NCBI GenBank assembly: GCA_030431975.1
Contig: JAUIHP010000019.1
Location: 1-64,000 of the forward strand
Source: a bacterium
Lineage (GTDB): Bacteria; Eisenbacteria; RBG-16-71-46; CAIMUX01
DNA length: 64,000 nucleotides
Direction of reading: 5' to 3'
Within the stretch, counting starts at the first letter, position 1. The number at the start of each line of letters is the position of its first letter. A program made the position numbers and the translations under genes. This document shows positions 9,971 to 19,255 of the stretch, in pieces. The notes under the pieces are model-generated. The model had not been told where the DNA came from. It ran no database searches and saw only the letters and a list, made by a program, of their open reading frames with translations.

Positions 9971-10028
9971 TTTCTTTCTCCTTCCGCGGGCTCCGGCCCA
10001 CGTCCCATCTTGCGGTTTCTGTCTCCGG

Positions 10029-10046
10029 CTTGATCCTTTGATCAGC
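10029..10046. promoter_or_regulatory. Dyad TTGATC-N4-GATCAG upstream of the small secreted gene
   Basis: An inverted repeat centred near 10038 lies about 60-75 nt upstream of the minus-strand start at 9970. It resembles a CRP/FNR-type half-site pair, but the spacing is not canonical. The rest of the 290-nt gap (9971-10262) shows nothing recognisable. Confidence 0.2.
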
Positions 10047-10262
10047 GCCTTCACTTGTAAGAACGCGTGATGGTCGAAGAGCGGACGGATTTGTTTCAGA
10101 AGGAGGCAGCCCGGTGAGTGGTGGTAGTACCTGAGTGGCTCTTCTCGCCCTCCGCTTCGTTGCTTCTCCTCCGAACACCGCCTTGGGTATTCGTCGTCGT
10201 CGCGCCTTGCGGAGAACGAGAGTCCCTCACTCAATCACCACCGCTTCCCCGGTTACGGTCCG

Positions 10263-11291
10263 CTAGTAGCTGTGGTCGGTAAGGTCGACCTTGCCCCGGA
10301 AGGTCCAGTAGATGACGGCGGAATAGATGAGGACGAACGGCATGCCGATGGCCGCAATGGTCAACATGATGCCGAGAGTCTTGGGACTGGACGCCGCATT
10401 GAAGATCGTCACGGAGTGGGATGGATCGTTCGAGGCTGTGACGAGATTGGGAAAGCTCGCCGCCCCGAAGAGCCCGACCAGACAAACGATGAGGACGCAG
10501 CTCGAGGCGAATGCCTGCCCGGCTCGTTGTTGGTACAGCGCCCGCGGAATGTTGGCGACTGCAAGGATGGCCAGGAGAGCGAAAGCTGCCGCCCAGGGAA
10601 AGTGTTGGAAGTTGGCCGTCGATCTGGGCACGAATGCCACGGTCGCCACGGTCGTGATCATGAAGAAGACGAGGAAGAGTCCCCAGCTTCTCCACATCCA
10701 GTCCCGCACTCGCTTCTGCAGTTCGTCCTCGGTCTTGAGATACAGATAGAGGCCGCCGTGCATGGCGAACAGGGAAAGCGTCATCAACCCGACGAGGATC
10801 GGGTAGGGGCCGAGTTGGTCGAGAACCGTGCCGTGGAAGTCGCCGAACTCATCGAGTGCGATTCCCAGCATCGCGTTTCCCGTGGCGACGCCGAAGAGAA
10901 ACGTGGCCAGGGCGGATCCGGCGAAGAAGCTCCAGTCCCAGAACTGTCGCCAGCCATCGGTTTTGACTTTGGAGCGGAACTCCAAGGAAACAGCGCGTGA
11001 GATCAGGGCCAGTAGCAAAAGCATGAACGCGGTGTAGAAACCTGAGAACACGGTCGCGTAGGCATGGGGGAACGCTGCAAAGAGTGCGCCTCCAAAAGTG
11101 ACGAGCCAGACTTCATTGCCGTCCCAAAGCGGTCCGATCGAGTTCATGGAGAGCCGACGTTCGCGATCGGTGCGAGCAACGAAGGGATGAAGGATACCGA
11201 CCCCCAGGTCGAAACCGTCGAGGACGGCGTAGCCCGCCAGCAGAACCCCGAGCAGAAGGAACCAGGTGATGCAAAGGGCCTCGTAGGACAT
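10263..11291 (-). CDS. cydB: Cytochrome bd-type quinol oxidase subunit II
   Basis: 342 residues, mostly transmembrane helices, the usual size for CydB. Family signatures include the N-terminal GYAVLDGFDLGVGIL, GPLWDGNEVWLVTFGGALFAAFP at about 53-75, and the C-terminal NAASSPKTLGIML and IYWTFRGKV. Together with CydA it reduces O2 to water using quinol, with high oxygen affinity and without proton pumping. The ATG overlaps the CydA stop by one base (TGATG), giving coupled translation. No cydX or cydDC is seen in the window. Confidence 0.95.
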   Translation of the reverse strand: MSYEALCITWFLLLGVLLAGYAVLDGFDLGVGILHPFVARTDRERRLSMNSIGPLWDGNEVWLVTFGGALFAAFPHAYATVFSGFYTAFMLLLLALISRAVSLEFRSKVKTDGWRQFWDWSFFAGSALATFLFGVATGNAMLGIALDEFGDFHGTVLDQLGPYPILVGLMTLSLFAMHGGLYLYLKTEDELQKRVRDWMWRSWGLFLVFFMITTVATVAFVPRSTANFQHFPWAAAFALLAILAVANIPRALYQQRAGQAFASSCVLIVCLVGLFGAASFPNLVTASNDPSHSVTIFNAASSPKTLGIMLTIAAIGMPFVLIYSAVIYWTFRGKVDLTDHSY

Positions 11292-12847
11292 CAGGAGGAA
11301 CCTCGTTCCTTGTCTCGCGTCAGCCGACGGCGTTTGGCCGCTTCCTTTCGGATGACCTCGAGGAGACGGCTCGGTTTCCAGCCTCCGGATGGTGCGCTGC
11401 CGGGCACCAACGCTTCTGCACCGATGACGGGCGGACCGTGTTGAATCTTACTGTTGAGGACGAAGACCCACACCGCTCCCAGGCCGATGTAGATGATGCC
11501 GAAGCCGATGATCGAGCCCAGGACCTGCCCCGCCCGCACCGTCGGGCTGACTCCGTGGACGGTGCGAAGCGCGACTGTTTCGTCATAGACGACCACTCCA
11601 CCCGGGCCGACGACGACGTCGCTTCCATCCGCCTTCCATTCCACCGGAGGATGAACGATCCAGGGCTGTCGTCCCGCCTCTGCTGCGACCCAACCGATCT
11701 CGTTTGCGATGAGCGGAAGGATGACGGCGAAGACGAAGATCCAAAGGAGCCATCGTTGCCGGTAGAGAGTCCCTCGCCAGCGAAGAAAAGAGGCTAGGAG
11801 AGTGAGTGCGATGAAGAACATCCCGAGGGCGATCATGATGTGATAGCTGGCGAAAGAGATCGCGACGTTGGGCCGGTCCTCGGGCCGAAAGCGATCGAGA
11901 CCGACGACCGGCTCGTTCGGATCCTGGTGCAGCAGCATGCTGAGCCCACCAGGCACGGCGATGTTGAACCGGATGGATTCCGACTCGTCGTCCGGCCAGC
12001 CCAACAGGGACATGTCGGCCGGTCCAGTCTCGTAGTGTCCTTCGAAGGCTGCCATCTTGGCCGGTTGATGGTGGTAGACCATCTCGGCCTGAAAGTGTCC
12101 GGAGACGAGTGCAGAGAGAGAAGCGACCGTAGCCAGGACCAACGCGCCGTCAAATGACCGGCGGGCGAACTCTTCATGGCGCCGCTTCAGCAGGTACCAC
12201 GCGGAGATCGACATGACGAAGAAGGCGCCCATGATGAAGGCGCCGATCCACACGTGGACGAGGCGATGAACCGTCGAAGGATTGAAGACCATCGCCCAAA
12301 AGTCGACGATCTCGGCCCTCAGAAGAGGCACTCCGTTCTGAAAGACGGGTTCCCCATCCCGGATTACCGGAACGACGTGGTGACCGGCCGGAGTTTGCTG
12401 CCAACTGTTGGCAATGACGATCCAAACAGACGAAAAGATCGAACCGAGCGCGACCATGAGCGTGGCAAAGAAGTGCAGGCGGGGTCCCACCCGGTCCCAA
12501 CCGAAAACGAGTAGCGCCAGGAAGCCGGACTCGAGGAAGAACGCAAAGATTCCTTCGGCCGCCAGAGCCGAACCGAAGACGTCACCCACGAACCGGGAAT
12601 ACGTCGCCCAGTTCGTCCCGAACTGAAACTCCATGACGATTCCGGTGGCGACACCGATGGCGAAGTTGAGAGCGAAGACCTTCGTCCAGAAGCGAGCCGC
12701 GATCTCGTAGATGGGTTTCCGCGTCTTGAGAAACGCGCCTTCCAACCAAACGAGAACGACACCCATGCCGATGGTCAGCGGCGGAAAGATGTAGTGAAAG
12801 GCGATGGTGAGGGCGAACTGAAGTCTCGAAAGGACGACCGGGTCCAC
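11291..12847 (-). CDS. cydA: Cytochrome bd-type quinol oxidase subunit I
   Basis: 518 residues. Heme-ligand H18 is in [14 protein letters not shown], the conserved acidic stretch is [12 protein letters not shown], the second heme histidine lies in [14 protein letters not shown], and [17 protein letters not shown] marks the end of the quinol loop. The enzyme works in the cytoplasmic membrane as the microaerobic terminal oxidase. The start is GTG at 12847 with GGGGAGG four bases upstream. That SD can pair with CCCC just before it (CCCCGCAGAGGGG), so ribosome access might be regulated. It is first gene of the cydAB operon. Confidence 0.95.
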   Translation of the reverse strand: MDPVVLSRLQFALTIAFHYIFPPLTIGMGVVLVWLEGAFLKTRKPIYEIAARFWTKVFALNFAIGVATGIVMEFQFGTNWATYSRFVGDVFGSALAAEGIFAFFLESGFLALLVFGWDRVGPRLHFFATLMVALGSIFSSVWIVIANSWQQTPAGHHVVPVIRDGEPVFQNGVPLLRAEIVDFWAMVFNPSTVHRLVHVWIGAFIMGAFFVMSISAWYLLKRRHEEFARRSFDGALVLATVASLSALVSGHFQAEMVYHHQPAKMAAFEGHYETGPADMSLLGWPDDESESIRFNIAVPGGLSMLLHQDPNEPVVGLDRFRPEDRPNVAISFASYHIMIALGMFFIALTLLASFLRWRGTLYRQRWLLWIFVFAVILPLIANEIGWVAAEAGRQPWIVHPPVEWKADGSDVVVGPGGVVVYDETVALRTVHGVSPTVRAGQVLGSIIGFGIIYIGLGAVWVFVLNSKIQHGPPVIGAEALVPGSAPSGGWKPSRLLEVIRKEAAKRRRLTRDKERGSS

Positions 12848-12930
12848 GCAACCTCCCCTCTGCGGGGTTTTGCCAAGACAACGTCAACCTTTGAACTCTA
12901 GGGATCCGGATGCCACACATCAAGAACTGG

Positions 12931-12946
12931 AACGTTGAAGAACGTT
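12931..12946. promoter_or_regulatory. Repeated AACGTT palindromes upstream of cydA
   Basis: AACGTT at 12931-12936 and 12941-12946 (ten bases apart, each self-complementary) lie about 85-100 nt upstream of the cydA start, in the short gap behind the Ig-like gene. It could be an operator; no regulator is assigned. Confidence 0.25.
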
Positions 12947-12974
12947 AATGGCCGACATTCGCAGAGACGGATGG

Positions 12975-13430
12975 TCAGAAGAGCGTAACCAGTACGGTGT
13001 CCCGGACGGTCTTGACCTGCGCGACGATGGCGGCGACACCGACGTTTCGACCTGGGACGAAGACGACGCGAGCCAGCCCATCCATGGTCATGGCCTCTGC
13101 ATCGATCTTTCCGTTGCTGGCGGCGAAGGAGACCACCGTGGAGTCGGAGATCGGTTCCCCGTGTTCGAGGACCGTCGCCCAGATCGTCGCCGTGTCCAAC
13201 GTGTCCGCAGCTTCCAGGAGCAGCGGGACGGCGTCGAGCTGGATCGCGATCGCTTCCGATGTCGATGGCTCTGAGGATGTCTTGCAGCCGGTGGGGTAGA
13301 GTAAGACGCTGGCGAGGAACAGCAGGGCGAGGCCCCAGTAGTTCCGCCATACGACGAATCGCTCCGACAGTCTCGGTCTTGCGATCCCTCTCTCGTTTGA
13401 TCTCCTACCCGATGTCTCACTCGGTCTCAT
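12975..13430 (-). CDS. Membrane-anchored or lipoprotein-like Ig-fold (Big-1/invasin type) protein
   Basis: 151 residues. A hydrophobic segment (about 30-46) ends in PTGC, a poor lipobox, so the chain may be lipidated at C49 or anchored by the helix. The remainder is one bacterial Ig-like domain of the invasin/intimin Big-1 type: DTLDTATIWATVLEHGEPI, STVVSFAASNGKI and a terminal RDTVLVTLF strand. ATG 13430 overlaps the stop of the upstream barrel gene (ATGA), so the two are translationally coupled and probably act together at the cell envelope. Function unknown. Confidence 0.65.
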   Translation of the reverse strand: MRPSETSGRRSNERGIARPRLSERFVVWRNYWGLALLFLASVLLYPTGCKTSSEPSTSEAIAIQLDAVPLLLEAADTLDTATIWATVLEHGEPISDSTVVSFAASNGKIDAEAMTMDGLARVVFVPGRNVGVAAIVAQVKTVRDTVLVTLF

Positions 13431-14803
13431 TTTGATTCCCTGCGTCCAATGACGTCGGTGTTCGAATCCAGAATGACTTCGGCAAGCTTGCGCGCGGCCT
13501 TGCGTCGAAGGTCGTTGCGTACCTCGTCCGGTACGACTTCGTTCTCGATGTCGGAGTTCATCGGAGCGAGCTGAGCACCCAGCCCGCGCGACGCCGATGC
13601 TTGAAACACTTCGTCCCGCCCGACGGGAACGCCATCCTCATCGAGCAGGCGGACGCGGGCGTGGACTTCCGCCTCGGCGCGCGGTGCTCGCAGAATCATG
13701 GGGAGACTGATGCCACCGACGCGCCCGTCCTCGGCCTGGATGATTTCGATGTTCATGGTGTACCCGCGCTTGCTGACGCCATCGGTCCCGACGTAGACGG
13801 GGACACCGTGGGCCTGCTGCTTGCCCGTCGTTCGAAACTCATCCGTCAACAGGGGCGCCCATCCGAGCGGATCGGGAATTCCCGTCGAGACCGATGTGAT
13901 GTTCAGATGAACCGGCGGGTACTTGGGGGGCGGGAGATAGCGTTTGTCCGCGTGAGGATCGTGGACACGCCCGAAGCTGAGACCAAAACGCCACTCGGCC
14001 TGGCTGCTCGCGCTCTCCAGGAGCCTGCGCTTGACGCCGGTCTCCAGTGAAAGACCCCAGAAGAGTGAGCGGTGGAATTTCATGAAGACGTCGGACTCGA
14101 AATCTTCCGTCACCATGTTCCAGCGGGTGAAGTATTCGCCGGCCATGTCGATGCCGAGCGGAATGAAGCGATGCAGGTTCAACGCGGCCCCTGCTGTCAG
14201 GTACATCGGGTTGTCGCCCCCGGTCGCGATTACTCCAGGATTGAGATGAATGCCGAGCTTGTCCGTGTGAAAACTGAAGAGAGCCTGCAGTGCGAAGTCA
14301 TTGTGACTACTCGTAAACGATTCCAGTCCCGGGCGCTCGAGTTCATACCCGGTCGGAATGCTGATCGATGGACGGAGGCCGACGGCGTAGGCGCTCGACT
14401 TGGGTCGCCAGTGCCACTTCAGGAAGAGGTTGGAGTCCCCCAGCCCGTCCTTGAACAGTTCTCCGTTCTTCTGCTGCAAGTGCCGCCCGGAGGCTCCGAA
14501 CGTCAGGCTGCGTGTGAGTCCGTACTTGAAGAGGAAGTGATGGTGCAGAATCTCACCGCGGGCAATGCCACTTTCGAGCGACCGCGAGACGTCCAATTCG
14601 ACCCGGCCGGGCATCAGTCCGCTGGCGGACGAAACGTTGAGAACGTCTCCATCCTCCCAGTTCAGCCAGGTGATCTGAGAAACGGCGGGAGGCGCAGCCG
14701 TACCGAGCAGAAGCGCCATCATCCAGAAGATCAGAGTGCGACGGAGCGGAGCGCGACCTCTCTCCCAGTTCCTCGCACAAGTGTGTTGTAGACCTCGAGG
14801 CAT
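13427..14803 (-). CDS. Outer-membrane beta-barrel-like protein with soluble C-terminal domain
   Basis: 458 residues. The signal peptide has an unusually long basic N region followed by a hydrophobic run at about 24-38. The first ~290 residues alternate aromatic and polar residues in the manner of a transmembrane barrel of the MetA-pathway/transporter-like kind (LFKYGLTRSLTFGASGRH, LGDSNLFLKWHW, AYAVGLRPSISIPTGYE). From about 300 a Pro-rich linker leads into a soluble domain (VYVGTDGVSKRGYTMNIEI) ending in a charged helix. GGAGG five bases upstream supports the start. It is coupled to the Ig-like gene downstream. Confidence 0.65.
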   Translation of the reverse strand: MPRGLQHTCARNWERGRAPLRRTLIFWMMALLLGTAAPPAVSQITWLNWEDGDVLNVSSASGLMPGRVELDVSRSLESGIARGEILHHHFLFKYGLTRSLTFGASGRHLQQKNGELFKDGLGDSNLFLKWHWRPKSSAYAVGLRPSISIPTGYELERPGLESFTSSHNDFALQALFSFHTDKLGIHLNPGVIATGGDNPMYLTAGAALNLHRFIPLGIDMAGEYFTRWNMVTEDFESDVFMKFHRSLFWGLSLETGVKRRLLESASSQAEWRFGLSFGRVHDPHADKRYLPPPKYPPVHLNITSVSTGIPDPLGWAPLLTDEFRTTGKQQAHGVPVYVGTDGVSKRGYTMNIEIIQAEDGRVGGISLPMILRAPRAEAEVHARVRLLDEDGVPVGRDEVFQASASRGLGAQLAPMNSDIENEVVPDEVRNDLRRKAARKLAEVILDSNTDVIGRRESK

Positions 14804-15070
14804 CGGTTCCTCCCGCCATAGCCAAGACTCCGTTCCGTAAGGTCAACAGTCGTGCCATGAGGGGAGAGCGACAGAAGTGACGGCGAAACATGCGGTTGGC
14901 GGACGTGGAGGGGAGGGCGACTGCAGGACGGTAGGAAGTTTCTGCCGCCGTACTCCTACGACTAGGAAAGGTGTTCCCTGCATGCGGACAGACCGGAAGC
15001 ATCCGAAGTCGGCACAGCACACGAAGAGCCGGGGCGCGATGTCGTGAATCGTTCGGGCCAGGCTTTGTGC

Positions 15071-17998
15071 CTACCGCACGACAACGATCGTCTGAGTCCG
15101 CTCCGTCCAACCGCCTTCATCCCCGATTCGTGCCCGAAGGAAGTACTTCCCTTGCGGCACCAGCCCCGCATCCGCCCCCTCCAACGCCCAGCGCGCGACG
15201 TAGACCCCGATCGGAGCCTCATGCCGATGGCGCCACTGAATCCGCCCCGCGGCGTCGAAGATCTCGAGTTCGATCGACGCCGGACGCTCCAGGTTGAAGT
15301 GGATATCCACGGGCGAGTCGGTCGGGTTGTTCGAGATGTAGAACTTCGGCGTCGACAACTCCGTGGCCACATCCGTCACACCCGGTGCACATGGGTTGGG
15401 TTGACACGAGCTTCCGTCACCGAGGTACTCGCCGCGACAGGATTCGGAACGAGTCAGCCGGCACTCACCGTCCTCGAGACAACAGGCCCCGACGGGTGGA
15501 CAGGGGAAGGGATCGCAGGTCGTCCCATCTCCTTTGAAGAGTTCGGCACACAGAATGCCGTCGATGATGACGCACCGCCCGTCCGAGGTGCAGCAAGCTC
15601 CGGGTGGAGGGCAGACATTGGGTTCGCAGCTTGTTTCCGCGCCAAGGAATCTTCCCGGGCAGTCCAGCTCTCCGGTGATCTGGCACTGTCCCAACGGCAG
15701 GCAGCAGGCGCCGACACTGAACGGACAGGGGATCTCCGGGTCGCACACCGAGCTGTCGCCTTGGTAGGCGCCGTCGCATTCGGATCGTCTCGTGAGCACG
15801 CAGACCTGACCTTGCAGGCAGCAGGCACCGAAGGGATCCGCGAGGTCGCCAACGATCAGGCGAAGATAGGAGGGAGTCGTTTCCAGGAACTCGTGCCGTT
15901 CCTTGACGACGGTCCAGGCGAAGAACATGACGTCGGAATTGCGACCGTCCGGCAGCACGGTACCGTCCCCGTAGCTTTGGCCGCCGTCGTAGTCGCTCTT
16001 CATGAAGAAGGCGAACTCCAATCCGCCGAAGAAGTCGCCGTTGGGATCCCAACGTTGGTTGGCGGGTTGCCAAGAGTCGTCCTCGACGAAGTTGATGTTG
16101 ATGCGGCGGGGTTGGCTCGGATCCGAGACATCCCAGGCCGATCCGGGGAAGGTACCGATTCCACCCAGTGCGTAGTCGAGGTCGCGCCGGTAGGTCTGGC
16201 AGTACGACCACTCCGACTCTTCGTCGGTGAATCGGATCTCGATGTCCGAGACCTCGGACCTCTCCAACTCGGAACCGAAGAACGATTCGTAGCCGAGGCC
16301 GATTCCACCGTCGAACGCGCTCAGTGCGTACGGATACCCCCGCAGCCACCTGGGTTCGGGTTCCCATTCCCAGACGGTTCCGCTGCAGGACGTGGGTTGG
16401 CACTCGGTGCCGACTCCTTGAAAGACTCCGTCGCATTGATCGAGGAACGTCAGGGTGCAGTCGTCACCGGTGCAACAAGCTCCGACCAAGGGGTCCTCGC
16501 AGACCAGCGGTGTGCACGGCCACTCGTCGCCCTGATAGCTTCCATCGCACTCGTCTTCCCGGGTCAATGTGCATGTTCCATCTGTGCTGCAGCAGGCTCC
16601 GGAGACGTAGCAGGGATCTGGGTCGCAGGTTCGACCTACAAAGAAAACTCCTTCGCAGTCCGTTTCAGGTAGGACCAGACAGGTTCCGTCGGGGGCGCAA
16701 CAGGCGCCGTCCTGTCCCCCGACGATGGCTCGGAAGAGGCGAACCGAGTCTCCAGCTTGGCGTCGGAGCGCAGTGATGCTGTCGAGGCGATCCGCGCCTT
16801 GTGCCGCGACCACGGCGTAGGCGACGGTTTGCGTGTCGCCGGGAGCCATCGTAAACGGCCCGGAGTTGACCATGAAACGGCGATCGCCCGGCTCGGTGTC
16901 GATCCAGCCCGTCCCCGTGACAGGATCTCCGGTGACGGCGAAGCGGGTCGGCTCTCCGGTCGTTGGGTCGATGATGGGAGAACCGTCCGCCTCCAGCCCT
17001 TGCATGTAGTTGTAGCTCTCCAACGGTGTGTGCGGGTCGAATCCGTTGCTGTACCGAATGAATGCGGAGAGCGGCAGATTGCGGTGATCCGGGACGATGC
17101 GGCCGCTGACGTAGGCCTCTTCACCGGGAGCCGGAACGATGGGGCCTTGCAGCAATTGCACGCCGGCCGCGGGAGGGAACTCTTCGTAAAGGTCGTCGAA
17201 GTCATCTCCGTTGTAGACGTAACCCAACTCCAGGTCGAGGTCGCAACCGACAAGGTCGTCGTCCGACTGTCCCAAATCGGGGTCGCACCAGGCGGTCAGG
17301 AAGACCGAGTCGAGAACGGCTTCACCTTTGTGGATGACCTTCCATTCGAGAAAGACGACGTTCTGAAGTCCGGGTTCGGATCGCACGAAGGTCGTTTGCT
17401 GGACTTCCACTCCAAGCGGCACGGAGGCGCCGGCGTCGTTGGTGTGCCAGCTCGGATCTGCATCGTGAAACACAGCCCAGCAGGTCTGGTCGCCAAGGTG
17501 TCGTGGTTGGCCGAACTCATCGACGGGGGCTCCGTCTTCCACCGGCCAGTCCCGGTAGTCCGGGTTGGAGGTCGGAGTGTCTCCCGGCTCGATCTGGTAG
17601 GTTCTCCACTGCTGATTTTGTGCCCAGTTCTCATCCCAACTGCCATCGGCCTCGATTCGTCCACCGGCGAACTCAGACGAGTACTCGGCAACCGTGACAC
17701 GAGGCAGCTCCTCTCCTTCGGGCTTCCCACCGATGAAGATCCCCGCGGCGAAGAGAGCTCTGTTGTTCGTGCCGCGAGGAAAGACGAAACCGCCGTTCCC
17801 TGCCTCCACGTCGTAGGCAAACGACCCACGATTGGTCAGGACCATCTCCAGCGAGTCCGTCTCGACCCACGTGGAATTGTCAATGTCCTGGGTTCGGATC
17901 GGAAGATCGGCCGAAGGAGCGCCGTTGGAAGAAGAGGCGCCGAAGACAACGGCGACGATGCTGACGACGCAGCACAGCAGGGAAGGGGACGCCGACAT
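15071..17998 (-). CDS. Giant secreted protein with seven Cys-rich GACC repeats and FlgD-Ig-like C terminus
   Basis: 975 residues with a signal peptide (about 1-27). An N-terminal beta-rich region (30-425) resembles surface proteins with choice-of-anchor character. Then come seven repeats of about 33-35 residues with the pattern GACC-x(3-5)-C-x(7)-C-x-G-x(3-8)-C-x-P-x-C: three at about 428-535 and four at about 722-870, flanking a second beta domain. Each has six cysteines, probably three disulfides. The last 90 residues form a FlgD-Ig/T9SS-sorting-like sandwich (IELEIFDAAGRIQWRHRH, VPQGKYFLRARI). AAGGAG five bases upstream supports the start. It is probably displayed at the cell surface; ligand unknown. 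Confidence 0.75.
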   Translation of the reverse strand: MSASPSLLCCVVSIVAVVFGASSSNGAPSADLPIRTQDIDNSTWVETDSLEMVLTNRGSFAYDVEAGNGGFVFPRGTNNRALFAAGIFIGGKPEGEELPRVTVAEYSSEFAGGRIEADGSWDENWAQNQQWRTYQIEPGDTPTSNPDYRDWPVEDGAPVDEFGQPRHLGDQTCWAVFHDADPSWHTNDAGASVPLGVEVQQTTFVRSEPGLQNVVFLEWKVIHKGEAVLDSVFLTAWCDPDLGQSDDDLVGCDLDLELGYVYNGDDFDDLYEEFPPAAGVQLLQGPIVPAPGEEAYVSGRIVPDHRNLPLSAFIRYSNGFDPHTPLESYNYMQGLEADGSPIIDPTTGEPTRFAVTGDPVTGTGWIDTEPGDRRFMVNSGPFTMAPGDTQTVAYAVVAAQGADRLDSITALRRQAGDSVRLFRAIVGGQDGACCAPDGTCLVLPETDCEGVFFVGRTCDPDPCYVSGACCSTDGTCTLTREDECDGSYQGDEWPCTPLVCEDPLVGACCTGDDCTLTFLDQCDGVFQGVGTECQPTSCSGTVWEWEPEPRWLRGYPYALSAFDGGIGLGYESFFGSELERSEVSDIEIRFTDEESEWSYCQTYRRDLDYALGGIGTFPGSAWDVSDPSQPRRININFVEDDSWQPANQRWDPNGDFFGGLEFAFFMKSDYDGGQSYGDGTVLPDGRNSDVMFFAWTVVKERHEFLETTPSYLRLIVGDLADPFGACCLQGQVCVLTRRSECDGAYQGDSSVCDPEIPCPFSVGACCLPLGQCQITGELDCPGRFLGAETSCEPNVCPPPGACCTSDGRCVIIDGILCAELFKGDGTTCDPFPCPPVGACCLEDGECRLTRSESCRGEYLGDGSSCQPNPCAPGVTDVATELSTPKFYISNNPTDSPVDIHFNLERPASIELEIFDAAGRIQWRHRHEAPIGVYVARWALEGADAGLVPQGKYFLRARIGDEGGWTERTQTIVVVR

Positions 17999-18241
17999 GG
18001 AAGCTCCTTGATCAGAAGCGGGGCAGCGTTGACTAACCTCGACCCGTCAATCCTTCACGGCTGAAACCGCCTTCGGCTCGCGCCATAGCGTGCCCTCGGA
18101 TCGAGGTTAATGGATCAGCCGACAGGCTTCTCCTCGAACCGTCGCCCCAAACGACAAGGATTATACATGCTCGCACACCTCCCGAAAAAGCTTCGGGTCT
18201 TCCCTTACCCCAGCCCGTTGTCCATAGGACTGAACTCTGGA

Positions 18242-19255
18242 TCAGCTGCGTGAAGCGGCTCGGATCAGCGCTTTGATGTTCTCGTCCGGAGTGTCCCAGG
18301 GAACTTCCGGCCCCTGATTGGAGAGAATGAACCCCGGCCCGGCTTCGTTGATCAGACGGCGGGCTTCGAACTCGACCCGCTCCGGCTCCCAACGCATGAG
18401 CTTCAGGTTGTTGACCGATCCCATGATCGCGCCTTTCCTGCCCAGAATCCGGCGGGCCTCTCCAAGCGGATCCTCTTCACCCAACAACCACAATGCGGGT
18501 CCGAGATCGCTGGCTGCGTCCAACATGGGCATGGCTCGCCCGACGAACTCAAAGCCGACGGGAGCGCCGATCTCTTCGATGAAGCGGCGGAGTACCGGAT
18601 GGGAGCAGCTACGGAACAGCTCCGGGTCGATGATCGAGGCCGAAGACGTTCCCTCAGCGAGCACGATGGCATCACACCCCGCGGCGATCTGTGCACGTCC
18701 CCACGACAGCGTGTACTCGAGCATCTTTTCCATCAGGGGATCGAACCACTGTTTGCGTTCGGATTCGGGCATCAGAAGCAGATCGAGAAACTTGCTCGTT
18801 CCCATGAGCATGGTCGGCAGTGAGAACGGTCCGATGAGTGCACCGACGATGAGACGGTCTCCTTTGACCTCTCGAGCCAGCTGTTCGGCGGAGCGTAGCG
18901 TGGCTTTGAGGTAGGGATGCGAGGTCGGATCGGGAACGACCAGATTCGGAATGTCCTCTTTGCTCGAAATGACCATCCCATTCACGGACGGCGGTCCGTC
19001 TGGATGGAAGTCAAGTCCGGCCCCCCAGGGCAGAACGTCCTGCACGATGTGGGGGAAGGCGTAGACGGCGTCGTGACCGAACGTCTCGATCAGGCCGAGT
19101 TGTCCCGAGGCGATCCGGTCGGGTGTTTCGAAGTAGGAAAGGAGATCGGTGCCCAGTGCCTTGGCTCCCTGCATGAGCATGACAGGCATGACGGGAGGAC
19201 GATCGGTTTCGCCGAGCCCGAGTGTGGTCAGAATGCGTTCCACGGCTGTCGTCAT
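18242..19255 (-). CDS. UroD/MtaA-fold corrinoid methyltransferase-like protein lacking zinc ligands
   Basis: 337 residues of the uroporphyrinogen-decarboxylase superfamily, on the MtaA/CmuA methylcobamide branch rather than HemE (the HemE RQAGR motif is absent). Family marks are the DRPPVMPVM start, CDAIVLAEGTSSASIIDPELF, and a terminal TPDENIKALIRA. The HxC motif that binds catalytic zinc in MtaA-type enzymes is replaced by EFV (in GFEFVGRAMPML, about 232-243), and the later cysteine position reads SNQGPEVPWDTP. It therefore either works without zinc or is a sensor or pseudoenzyme. It starts inside the stop of the chemoreceptor-cobalamin gene (ATGA), strongly implying a shared task involving a methyl-corrinoid. 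Confidence 0.8.
   Translation of the reverse strand: MTTAVERILTTLGLGETDRPPVMPVMLMQGAKALGTDLLSYFETPDRIASGQLGLIETFGHDAVYAFPHIVQDVLPWGAGLDFHPDGPPSVNGMVISSKEDIPNLVVPDPTSHPYLKATLRSAEQLAREVKGDRLIVGALIGPFSLPTMLMGTSKFLDLLLMPESERKQWFDPLMEKMLEYTLSWGRAQIAAGCDAIVLAEGTSSASIIDPELFRSCSHPVLRRFIEEIGAPVGFEFVGRAMPMLDAASDLGPALWLLGEEDPLGEARRILGRKGAIMGSVNNLKLMRWEPERVEFEARRLINEAGPGFILSNQGPEVPWDTPDENIKALIRAASRS

Noticed and set aside
13455-13475. GTTCGAATCC resembling a tRNA T-arm
   Set aside because: It lies in the coding end of the barrel gene, with no acceptor stem, D-arm or anticodon arm around it.
15044-16672. 542-codon plus-strand frame opposite the GACC-repeat gene
   Set aside because: Antisense shadow of a gene with clear repeat domains; no SD and no recognisable motif.
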